Source: CAYTOJ01 sp964439415
GTDB lineage: Bacteria; Pseudomonadota; Alphaproteobacteria; Rickettsiales; CAZAGG01
Assembly: GCA_964439415.1 (NCBI GenBank)
Contig: CAYTOJ010000028.1
Location: forward strand, 1-18,893
DNA length: 18,893 nucleotides
Direction: 5' to 3'
Shown: piece by piece, positions 12,652 through 18,893 of the stretch
Layout: each line of letters begins with the position of its first letter
How positions within the stretch are numbered: position 1 is the stretch's first letter
Notes under the pieces: model-generated
What the model saw: only the letters and a program-made list of their open reading frames with translations
The model's database searches: none
What the model was told of the DNA's origin: nothing
Made by a program: the position numbers and the translations under genes

Positions 12652-14472
12652 ATGTGCGGAATTGTTGGAATAGTTGGGCGTGGGCAAGTCGCCACTAAGA
12701 TTTTAGAAGGGTTGAAAAGGCTGGAATACCGGGGGTATGATTCCGCCGGAATTGCGGTGGTGAATAACAATGAGATCTCCAAAGTCCGGGCGGAAGGAAA
12801 GCTGGAGAATCTGGAGCGTTTGCTGGCAAGTAGGCCTCTGGAGGGGAGCGTTGGTATTGGTCACACCCGCTGGGCAACTCATGGCGCACCTACGGTAAAT
12901 AACGCCCACCCGCATTCAACGCCACTGGTGGCGGTGGCGCATAACGGTATTATTGAGAATTACCGCGAGCTTAAAGAATCGCTGCAAAGTCAGGGGTATG
13001 AGTTCAGCAGTGAGACTGATAGCGAGGTTATCGCTATTCAAATCCACCACTATCTGCAAAACGGGGCTGAGCCTGTTAGTGCAGTGCGGCAGACTTTAAA
13101 ACTGCTGCACGGCGCATATGCCCTGGCTATTATTTTTAAAGGGAATGATAACCTGCTGATTGGCGCACGCCAAGGCTCACCGCTCGCGGTGGGATATGGG
13201 GAGGGAACCCATTTCCTGGGTTCAGATTCAATCGCCATTGCCCCATTCACCCCGCGCATTTCCTATCTGGAGGATGGTGATATGGCTCTGCTTACAAGCG
13301 CAAGTGTAGAAATATTCGATAAAAACAACCACCTTGCGATGCGTGAAGTAAAGGTATCGTCACTGACTGGCGCGGCGGTTGGCAAGGGTGGATTCCGCCA
13401 CTACATGCTGAAGGAAATATTTGAACAGCCTACTGTTATCGGCGAATCTCTGAATACATTTGTCAACCATGCGTCAGGGCTGGTCGCACTGCCGGATAAT
13501 GCTTTATTCCTGGCGGAGGCTAAAGCAATCAGCATTGTTGCTTGCGGCACTTCCTATTATGCGGGTCTGGTGGCTGCTTACTGGTTTGAAAAGCTTTGCG
13601 GCATTCCATGCCGTGCAGAAATAGCATCGGAATACCGCTACCGTGCGGACTCATGTGATCATGCGCTCATGCTGTTTATCTCCCAGTCGGGCGAGACGGC
13701 TGATACCCTCGCGGTGCTCAGGCTCAGTACAGAGCGGGGGCGTGGAACAATTGCCCTGGTGAATTCGGCGGAGAGCAGCATGGCGCGGGAGGCTGATCTG
13801 GCTTTGCGCATCTACGCCGGGGTGGAGATTGGGGTAGCATCAACCAAGGCTTTCACCGCGCAGCTTGCGGCTTTGGCCTGCCTTGCTATACATATTGGGG
13901 TTCTGAAGGGGCGAATAACTGAGGAGCAAAACCGCAGGCTCCTGCATGGTCTATGGGAAGTTCCGGCGCAACTGGCGGAGATTTTAACTCATGAAGCGGC
14001 AATTCAGAAAATCGCCCTGAAATTAGCGCAGGCCAGAGATGTTTTGTACCTGGGGCGCGGCGTTTGTTTCCCGATCGCATTGGAAGGGGCACTGAAACTG
14101 AAGGAAATATCCTACATCCACGCAGAAGGCTTCGCAGCCGGAGAACTCAAACACGGGCCAATAGCACTGGTGGATGAAAATGTACCGGTAATCGCCATTG
14201 CCCCAAGTGATGAGTTGTTCAGCAAAACAGCATCCAACATTCAGGAAGTAAAGGCCAGGGGCGGGCGGATTATATTAATCAGCGATAAAAAAGGCATTGA
14301 GGAACTGAGTGGTTTAAGCGAGGCGGTGATAGAGATGCCGCAAGGGGACTTCCTGACAGTACCAATTATGTATTCCCTGCCGGTGCAGCTACTGGCATAT
14401 CACGCTGCAGTTGCCAAAGGAACAGATGTTGATCAACCCCGCAATCTGGCTAAATCAGTCACGGTGGAGTAA
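12652..14472 (+). CDS. glmS: Glutamine--fructose-6-phosphate aminotransferase (isomerizing)
   Basis: 606 residues, the usual length (E. coli 609). It makes glucosamine-6-phosphate from fructose-6-phosphate and glutamine, the first step to UDP-GlcNAc for peptidoglycan and lipid A. The N-terminal glutaminase domain starts MCGIVGIVG with catalytic Cys2, then RLEYRGYDSAGIA and GHTRWATHG. Two SIS sugar-isomerase domains follow. The first contains IVACGTSYYAGL and FISQSGETADT; the second has YLGRGVCFPIALEGALKLKE and the active-site stretch AEGFAAGELKHGPIAL. The C-terminal loop LAKSVTVE carries the catalytic Lys601. The start is fixed by the required Cys2. No riboswitch or ribozyme is visible in the ~70-bp upstream gap. 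Confidence 0.97.
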   Translation: MCGIVGIVGRGQVATKILEGLKRLEYRGYDSAGIAVVNNNEISKVRAEGKLENLERLLASRPLEGSVGIGHTRWATHGAPTVNNAHPHSTPLVAVAHNGIIENYRELKESLQSQGYEFSSETDSEVIAIQIHHYLQNGAEPVSAVRQTLKLLHGAYALAIIFKGNDNLLIGARQGSPLAVGYGEGTHFLGSDSIAIAPFTPRISYLEDGDMALLTSASVEIFDKNNHLAMREVKVSSLTGAAVGKGGFRHYMLKEIFEQPTVIGESLNTFVNHASGLVALPDNALFLAEAKAISIVACGTSYYAGLVAAYWFEKLCGIPCRAEIASEYRYRADSCDHALMLFISQSGETADTLAVLRLSTERGRGTIALVNSAESSMAREADLALRIYAGVEIGVASTKAFTAQLAALACLAIHIGVLKGRITEEQNRRLLHGLWEVPAQLAEILTHEAAIQKIALKLAQARDVLYLGRGVCFPIALEGALKLKEISYIHAEGFAAGELKHGPIALVDENVPVIAIAPSDELFSKTASNIQEVKARGGRIILISDKKGIEELSGLSEAVIEMPQGDFLTVPIMYSLPVQLLAYHAAVAKGTDVDQPRNLAKSVTVE

Positions 14473-14482
14473 TTCACATAAC

Positions 14483-14498
14483 TAAACTGATCAGTTTA
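14483..14498. other. 16-bp perfect palindrome at the glmS/brnA junction
   Basis: TAAACTGATCAGTTTA, centred at 14490/14491, overlaps the TGA stop of the brnA-like gene and lies 11 bases after the glmS stop. There is no loop and no T-run, so it is not a standard terminator. It could be a protein-binding site or chance. Confidence 0.4.
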
Positions 14499-14784
14499 AG
14501 GGATTACTGATAACCCACTTTAAGGCATTATCAATCCGCGTTTGCCACCCCGCCCCGGAAGCGCGGAAATAGTTTGTGACTTCCTGCGAGAGCCGGATAC
14601 GCACCAGTTCCTTGCACTCAGCCTTATGTGGCCGTCCGCGTGGGCGTGTTAACGTTCCGGATGCCGGATGAAGAATCTTTGTGCCATCTGCCACTTCCGC
14701 CCTTTCGAGTTGCTCCTTTGTCCAGGCTGGTGCGTCATCAGGATCAATCCATGTATTTGCTAACTTCTTTCGCTTCCTTGTCAT
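14491..14784 (-). CDS. brnA: BrnA-family antitoxin
   Basis: 97 residues. The N-terminus carries the DDAPAWTKEQLERAE segment (16-30), the middle is basic and flexible (GTLTRPRGRPHKAE), and the C-terminus has the ribbon-helix-helix-like RIRLSQEVTNYFRASGAGW with QTRIDNALKWVI (62-92). The GW-QTRI pattern is diagnostic of BrnA (PF14384). It should bind and block BrnT and repress the operon. It overlaps the brnT frame by 41 bp in a different frame, as is common for this pair. It is convergent with glmS. Confidence 0.92.
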   Translation of the reverse strand: MTRKRKKLANTWIDPDDAPAWTKEQLERAEVADGTKILHPASGTLTRPRGRPHKAECKELVRIRLSQEVTNYFRASGAGWQTRIDNALKWVISNPLN

Positions 14785-15016
14785 GACAATACCTTATTGA
14801 AATAATACGGCGATCCGCGCCGCGCGGTGTCCACACCATCATTACTATTCGATCTTCCAGAAACCCGTATGTTTGATACCGCAATTCACCATATTCCTGA
14901 CGATCGTCCAACAAGGTAAGTGTACGACCTGAGAAAATCTTTCTGGCACTATTAAAGTCTATACCACGCTCTTTCAGCGTTTTCTGTCGTTTTGCTTCAT
15001 CAAAGATAATTCTCAC
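14744..15016 (-). CDS. brnT: BrnT-family ribonuclease toxin
   Basis: 90 residues from GTG 15016, starting (M)RIIFDEAKRQKTLKERGIDF, a typical BrnT beginning. Then come IFSGRTLTLLDDRQEYGE, RYQTYGFLEDRIVMMVWTPR and the end RRIISIRYCHDKEAKEV, matching the BrnT_toxin family (PF04365), a RelE-fold mRNA interferase. The open frame runs on upstream to 15277, but that extension does not resemble the family and overlaps the divergent dehydrogenase gene. The GTG lies 6 bases after a near-consensus -10 box, so it is probably read from a leaderless message. No Shine-Dalgarno is visible. Confidence 0.9.
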   Translation of the reverse strand: MRIIFDEAKRQKTLKERGIDFNSARKIFSGRTLTLLDDRQEYGELRYQTYGFLEDRIVMMVWTPRGADRRIISIRYCHDKEAKEVSKYMD

Positions 15017-15022
15017 ATATTT

Positions 15023-15051
15023 ATTGTACCAACAAATAATGCCAGCGTCAA
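15023..15051 (-). promoter_or_regulatory. Promoter of brnTA
   Basis: On the minus strand TTGACG (15051-15046), 17 bp, TACAAT (15028-15023). Each box differs from consensus at one position. The predicted transcription start coincides with the GTG start codon at 15016. Confidence 0.7.
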
Positions 15052-15110
15052 TAATTGTATTAATGCGGGAAATTAATATGGTATGCTCCTCAAACGATGA
15101 AGGTACAAAA

Positions 15111-16394
15111 ATGGAAAACCTTGAACGGGCGTTGAAGTTTGGATTTGGCAGCAGGGTAGGGCAGTGGCCGCTGCGGCATATCCATTTTTGCGGCCAGTCT
15201 GTGGATGCTGAAATTGCGGATTTTGTAAAGCAGGTTCTGGGAAATGGCGAATACCTGCTGGTGGCGGATGATAACACCTTTAAAGCCTTTGGTGAAAAAA
15301 TTGCCGCTGTGCTTAAATGTCAAGCCCATGTTTTTCCGGCTATCCCACTGAATGATAAAACTGAACCTGCGCTGCGGCCTGACCTTAAAACCGCCGAGGA
15401 CATAGCCGCCAGGCTAAAAGGTTTCAGCGCGTTGATAGCGGTTGGCAGCGGCGTGGTGAATGACATTTGCAAATACGCAGCTTTTCAGGCTAACAGGCCG
15501 TATATGGTTTTTCCAACAGCCGCTTCTATGAACGGTTATGCTTCCTCCAATGCATCTCTAATTGTTCCGCCAGCGGATAATATAGGAGAGGGAGCAATAC
15601 TCAAAGGCTTGCTGAAGCGGGAATCAAAAAATTCATTTACAGCAGTACTTCCCGCAGGAATATTTATAGACATGAGCGTAATCTGCGCAGCACCACGCAG
15701 GCTGGCAGCGGCGGGCTTTGCGGATTTATTATGCCGCCAGACCGCGCAGACTGACTGGCTGCTCTCCCACCTGCTGCTGGATACTCCCTATAATGACATG
15801 CCGTTTAAAATGCTGGCGGAGGTGGAGGGAAGGCTTTGCGGCAATCCCGGGGGCATAGCATCCGCTGATAAGGAATCGTTAGAGCTTCTGATGGAGGGGC
15901 TGATAATCTCAGGGCTGGGGATGCACATGACAGGGGGGAGTATGCCATCCAGTCAGGGCGAGCATATGCTGGCGCAAAATCTGGAATTTTACTATCCACG
16001 CTTAAAGAAGTATCTGCACGGTGAGCTTATCGGCGTTACCACCATCTTCATGAATGAATTGCAGGAAGAATTAATGCAAACAAATAACTGGGAGCTGAAA
16101 CATGCGCTTTTAGAAAGTATGATAGGCGCGCCGGAACTGTCTAAATTCTCTCCATCCAACATGATTAAACTGCAAGATAATCTGCGGTTGGAGAACTTCG
16201 GATCAATACTTGAACGTCTGCGTGGTGTATCCAGAAATCAGAACTTATCTGACATATTACAGAAGGCAGGCTGCAAATGGAAACCAGGGCAGATAAGGCT
16301 TAGCTATGATAATATACTGGGTTCTGCGCATCTTGCATTTATGATCCGTGACCGTTTTACGTTCCTGGATATATATCCCGCGAGCTTAAACTGA
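15111..16394 (+). CDS. sn-glycerol-1-phosphate dehydrogenase-like enzyme (Fe-ADH superfamily)
   Basis: 427 residues. The nucleotide-binding part has ALIAVGSGVVNDICKYAA (107-124) and VFPTAASMNGYASSNASL (133-150), as in the AraM/EgsA group of metal-dependent dehydrogenases (Fe-ADH_2, PF13685). Metal ligands are likely Asp205 (GFADLLCRQTAQTDW), His285 (SMPSSQGEHMLA) and His303 (YLHGELIGVTT). The group reduces dihydroxyacetone phosphate to sn-glycerol-1-phosphate with NAD(P)H, but other polyol phosphates are possible. GAAGG lies 7 bases before ATG 15111. An upstream in-frame ATG at 15024 would add 29 residues unlike the family and cross the brnTA promoter. The brnTA promoter region is shared on the other strand. 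Confidence 0.85.
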   Translation: MENLERALKFGFGSRVGQWPLRHIHFCGQSVDAEIADFVKQVLGNGEYLLVADDNTFKAFGEKIAAVLKCQAHVFPAIPLNDKTEPALRPDLKTAEDIAARLKGFSALIAVGSGVVNDICKYAAFQANRPYMVFPTAASMNGYASSNASLIVPPADNIGEGAILKGLLKRESKNSFTAVLPAGIFIDMSVICAAPRRLAAAGFADLLCRQTAQTDWLLSHLLLDTPYNDMPFKMLAEVEGRLCGNPGGIASADKESLELLMEGLIISGLGMHMTGGSMPSSQGEHMLAQNLEFYYPRLKKYLHGELIGVTTIFMNELQEELMQTNNWELKHALLESMIGAPELSKFSPSNMIKLQDNLRLENFGSILERLRGVSRNQNLSDILQKAGCKWKPGQIRLSYDNILGSAHLAFMIRDRFTFLDIYPASLN

Positions 16395-16577
16395 ATGAAG
16401 TGCATGGAGGCTGGCTTGATTATATTTAAGACCAGTCTGGGAAATACGTTGTGAAACTGATGTAAGTTCTTCTTTTAGTTTCTTCGGTTCCACCCCATCC
16501 CGCTTCATCAGAAGCAGTACTATCGGGTCATGCAGCATCTGTTCTAGATCCGGCTCCACTGTATCATGGGCTGCCAT
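16386..16577 (-). CDS. Small protein of unknown function
   Basis: 63 residues. A strong ribosome binding site, CAGGAG, lies 6 bases before ATG 16577, which supports translation. The central segment EQMLHDPIVLLLMKRDGVEP followed by KKLKEEL looks like a short helical unit resembling small hypothetical proteins of alphaproteobacteria that I remember only vaguely, so I give no function. There is no membrane segment or metal site. The last 9 bases overlap the end of the dehydrogenase gene on the other strand. It sits downstream of flhA in the same direction, 139 bp away. Confidence 0.65.
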   Translation of the reverse strand: MAAHDTVEPDLEQMLHDPIVLLLMKRDGVEPKKLKEELTSVSQRISQTGLKYNQASLHALHSV

Positions 16578-16675
16578 GCAATGCTCCTGTATTCAATCCT
16601 ATAGATACCACATGCATTACCCCTAAGCAAATAGTGGTAGTGCTGTGCAGCATTTAATTATTATGGTTATACCAA

Positions 16676-16704
16676 TGTGCGCGGGTTGGCGGGTGGCGCG
16701 CACA
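16676..16704. other. GC-rich hairpin downstream of flhA
   Basis: Perfect 8-bp arms TGTGCGCG (16676-16683) and CGCGCACA (16697-16704) around a 13-base GC-rich loop. On the minus strand, the flhA direction, the T-run comes before the stem and not after it. It is therefore not a canonical intrinsic terminator of flhA, though it may stabilise the 3' end of that message. Confidence 0.5.
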
Positions 16705-16716
16705 AAAAATAAAACC

Positions 16717-18870
16717 TCAAATCATGCTGACGGTTTTGATCTTAGCTTTGGAGTGAATTTCATTTTGTGAGAGTACCGGAATGGAAGGGCGGAAGCGTTC
16801 AATGATTGATCTCACATACGGGCGGATAACCGGGCTGGTCAGCAGCACCGGCATTTCGCCCTGCATGGCTGCCTGGTCAAAGTGCTGGCGCACCTGGGCT
16901 ATAAAATCCTGAATCTTGCTGGGAGCCATTGAGAGTTGTTGATCCTCACCCTGACCAACCAGGGATTCAGAGAAGTTCTGTTCCCACTTTTGTGTGAGTG
17001 AGATGATAGGAATCACGCCATCACTGTTTTTAACCAGGTTGCTAATCTGGCGGGATATTCTGCCGCGCACATGTTCGGTTATAAGGGTGAGGTTCTGCGT
17101 TACTTTGGCTGCTTCTGCGATAGCCTCAAGAATAGTCGGCAAATCGCGGATGGAGATATTCTCCGCCAGCAGATTCTGCAGCACACGCTGAACACCGCCA
17201 ACTGTAATTACGGTTGGTATGGCATCGGCAATAAGCTTCTGATGTTCCTTACCCATTTCATCCAGCAGCTTCTGAGTTTCGCTGTATGATAGCAACTCGG
17301 CCATATGCTCCTTGATGATTTCCGTGATATGCGTGGTGATAACCGTGGGCGGATCAACCACGGTATAGTTTTTAAACATGGCTTCTTCGCGGTAATTCTC
17401 TGATACCCACATTGCAGGCAGGCCAAAGGCAGGCTCGCGGGTCTCCTCCCCAGGCAGCATGATTTTACTGCCGCGTGGATCCATCACCAGTAACATATCC
17501 GTGCGAATATCCCCGCGCCCGCATTCAATATCCTTCACCTTGATCACATAAGTGGACGATTGCAGTTGCATGTTATCCTGAATCCGCACAGGCGGCATGA
17601 CAAAGCCCATATCCCGCGCTATTTGTTTGCGCAGGGATTTTATCTGCTCAGTCAGGCGGTGGCCTTTCTGGTAATTAATCAGGGGCAGCAGGCCGTATCC
17701 CAGTTCCAGACGCACCGCATCAATATGCAGGGTTTCCGCTATTGGTTCCTCCGGTGTTTTCGCCTCCATTCCCGGTGCGCCCGGCTGGCCTGGAACTCCC
17801 GCTTTGCCGATCTGCTGTTCGCTTAAAGCGGTGGCGGTTGCTGCTTTGCGTATATTGGCGGCGTTCCAGGCCAGATAACCAGTAACGCCTGACAAAGCCA
17901 TAAATGGAATCAGCGGCATACCAGGCAGAAAGCCCACGAACAGCGCCAACGCGCTGGATACGCCGAATGCCTGCGGGTAGTAGGATAACTGCCCTAAAAC
18001 CGCTTTCTCCGCAGAGCCTGAAGCACCTGACTTAGTAATAAGCAAAGCTGACGCGGTGGATACTATCAGCGCTGGTATCTGCGCTACTAAGCCATCGCCA
18101 ATGGTTAGAATAGTATAGGTTTTCAAGGCGCGGTCAAAATCCAGGCCACGCTGAATCATGCCAATTAAAATACCGCCGATGAAGTTGATGAACACTATCA
18201 TCAGCCCGGCCATAGCGTCCCCACGCACGAACTTGCTCGCACCATCCATAGCGCCGAAGAACGCGCTCTCCTCCTCCAGCTCCTTGCGGCGTTCGCGGGC
18301 GGTTTTCTCATCTATCATTCCGGCGGAAAGATCTGCATCAATAGCCATTTGTTTGCCCGGCATAGCATCCAGTGAGAATCTGGCCGATACTTCGGCAATG
18401 CGCCCCGCGCCTTTGGTAATCACCACAAAATTGATAATGGTGAGAATACCGAACACGATAATTCCGATCACCAGGGATCCCTGCATCACGAAACCACCGA
18501 AGGCTTCAATCACATGCCCGGCCGCGCTGGGGCCTGTATGGCCATCTGACAGAATCAGGCGCGAGGATGCTATGTTAAGCGATAGCCGGAGCATGGTGGA
18601 TATTAGCAGAATGGTAGGGAAGGAGTTAAGCTCAAGTGGTTTATGTATAAACATAACCGTCATGAGAATAAGCACCGAGAGGGTGATGGAAACCGCCAGC
18701 AGGCCATCCATCAGCCAGGTTGGAACGGGAACCATCAGAATCATGATTATGGCGATAACACCAAGCGCGAACATGATATCCGTGCGCCGCGCCATACTTT
18801 TAAACTGCCCGCTGAAGTCAATCGCCGGGGTGGTAGTCACAGGTGCTGTTTTTACGGGTACTTCAGCCAT
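16717..18870 (-). CDS. flhA: Flagellar export apparatus protein FlhA
   Basis: 717 residues, full length. The N-terminal ~340 residues hold eight membrane helices with the FHIPEP signature region (FPTILLISTMLRLSLNIASS, 84-103) and the cytoplasmic loop with EESAFFGAMDGASKFVRGD, where Asp209 corresponds to the essential Asp208 of Salmonella. The C-terminal cytoplasmic domain (about 380-717) forms the nonameric ring that receives export substrates and chaperones. The role is the core of the flagellar type III secretion gate using the proton motive force. The linker at 357-368 carries four collagen-like triplets (GVPGQPGAPGME). The start ATG 18870 has CAGGT close upstream, formed by a heptamer repeat. 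The end SMI-TGA is 139 bp from the next gene. Confidence 0.97.
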   Translation of the reverse strand: MAEVPVKTAPVTTTPAIDFSGQFKSMARRTDIMFALGVIAIIMILMVPVPTWLMDGLLAVSITLSVLILMTVMFIHKPLELNSFPTILLISTMLRLSLNIASSRLILSDGHTGPSAAGHVIEAFGGFVMQGSLVIGIIVFGILTIINFVVITKGAGRIAEVSARFSLDAMPGKQMAIDADLSAGMIDEKTARERRKELEEESAFFGAMDGASKFVRGDAMAGLMIVFINFIGGILIGMIQRGLDFDRALKTYTILTIGDGLVAQIPALIVSTASALLITKSGASGSAEKAVLGQLSYYPQAFGVSSALALFVGFLPGMPLIPFMALSGVTGYLAWNAANIRKAATATALSEQQIGKAGVPGQPGAPGMEAKTPEEPIAETLHIDAVRLELGYGLLPLINYQKGHRLTEQIKSLRKQIARDMGFVMPPVRIQDNMQLQSSTYVIKVKDIECGRGDIRTDMLLVMDPRGSKIMLPGEETREPAFGLPAMWVSENYREEAMFKNYTVVDPPTVITTHITEIIKEHMAELLSYSETQKLLDEMGKEHQKLIADAIPTVITVGGVQRVLQNLLAENISIRDLPTILEAIAEAAKVTQNLTLITEHVRGRISRQISNLVKNSDGVIPIISLTQKWEQNFSESLVGQGEDQQLSMAPSKIQDFIAQVRQHFDQAAMQGEMPVLLTSPVIRPYVRSIIERFRPSIPVLSQNEIHSKAKIKTVSMI

Positions 18871-18871
18871 T

Positions 18872-18892
18872 ACCTGAAACCAGAAACCAGAA
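18872..18892. repeat. Heptamer tandem repeat in front of flhA
   Basis: ACCTGAA followed by two copies of ACCAGAA ends one base before the window edge, so the tract may continue. On the flhA strand it reads TTCTGGT, TTCTGGT, TTCAGGT and then A-ATG. The last, diverged unit supplies the Shine-Dalgarno-like AGGT. Rotated to AACCAGA, the unit differs from the pilin heptamer AGTCAGA at two positions. Confidence 0.6.
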
Positions 18893-18893
18893 A

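Noticed and set aside
15024..15110. 29-residue N-terminal extension of the dehydrogenase
   Set aside because: A good ribosome binding site precedes ATG 15111, and the extension covers the brnTA promoter.
15017..15277. N-terminal extension of brnT to 15277
   Set aside because: It overlaps the divergent dehydrogenase gene and the brnT promoter, and does not resemble the BrnT family.
16676..16704. Intrinsic terminator of flhA
   Set aside because: The stem is good, but the T-run is on the wrong side for the flhA strand and there is no T-run on the plus strand.
18158..18877. 239-residue plus-strand frame inside flhA
   Set aside because: Antisense to flhA membrane helices; biased composition (Ile, Ser, Pro, Thr) typical of a shadow frame.

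Overview
The window comes from an alphaproteobacterium, by inference from several signals. The F0 genes form their own cluster in the order atpI-atpB-atpE-b'-b, with duplicated b-type subunits and no F1 genes alongside. Phosphoglycerate kinase carries the alphaproteobacterial forms of its motifs (DAFSCSHRAHAS, WNGPLGAFE, GGGDTVSAL). FtsA, TrmJ, a PLP homeostasis protein, GlmS and FlhA are also present. FlhA implies a flagellum. The lineage below class cannot be fixed from this sequence alone.

Layout. 1-1726 is an accessory zone. It holds the 3' part of a membrane-anchored pentapeptide-type repeat protein, an oppositely oriented ribbon-helix-helix regulator followed by a small membrane-protein reading frame broken by one stop codon, and a 76-bp second copy of the 3' end of the pentapeptide gene. 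1736-3898 carries a MaoC-type hydratase and, beyond a repeat-rich gap, an MCE/MlaD protein overlapping an auxiliary lipoprotein. 4076-4885 is a type IV pilin-like gene whose leader region holds seven copies of a heptanucleotide and no usable in-frame start. 4894-5986 has trmJ and a divergent small gene of unknown function. 5996-10290 is a seven-gene minus-strand run, ftsA-yggS-atpI-atpB-atpE-b'-b, with very tight spacing at its upstream end. 10566-11789 is pgk. 11866-12513 is a RelE/HigB-type toxin with an XRE antitoxin. 12652-14472 is glmS. 14491-15016 is a BrnT/BrnA toxin-antitoxin pair. 15111-16394 is a glycerol-1-phosphate-dehydrogenase-like enzyme. 16386-16577 is a small conserved-looking protein, and 16717-18870 is flhA.

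How it works together. The core genes cover ATP synthesis (proton channel and stator), glycolysis, amino-sugar supply for the envelope, septum assembly, tRNA modification, outer-membrane lipid transport and flagellar export. The accessory layer consists of two toxin-antitoxin pairs, the RHH cassette and the pilin-like gene. Both toxin genes have a recognisable promoter (TTGACA or TTGACG, 17 bp, TACGAT or TACAAT) placed so that the transcript starts at, or within a few bases of, the start codon.

The least explained structures are: (1) a family of interspersed, partly palindromic intergenic elements beginning with GTATAC or ATATAC, with members at about 2183, 2316, 3963, 10334, 10420 and 11796; (2) the heptanucleotide tract in the pilin leader, with a related heptamer directly in front of flhA; (3) the 76-bp direct repeats that bracket the RHH cassette. 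No gap longer than 300 bases lacks a gene or gene remnant, and I saw no tRNA, rRNA, CRISPR array or insertion sequence.
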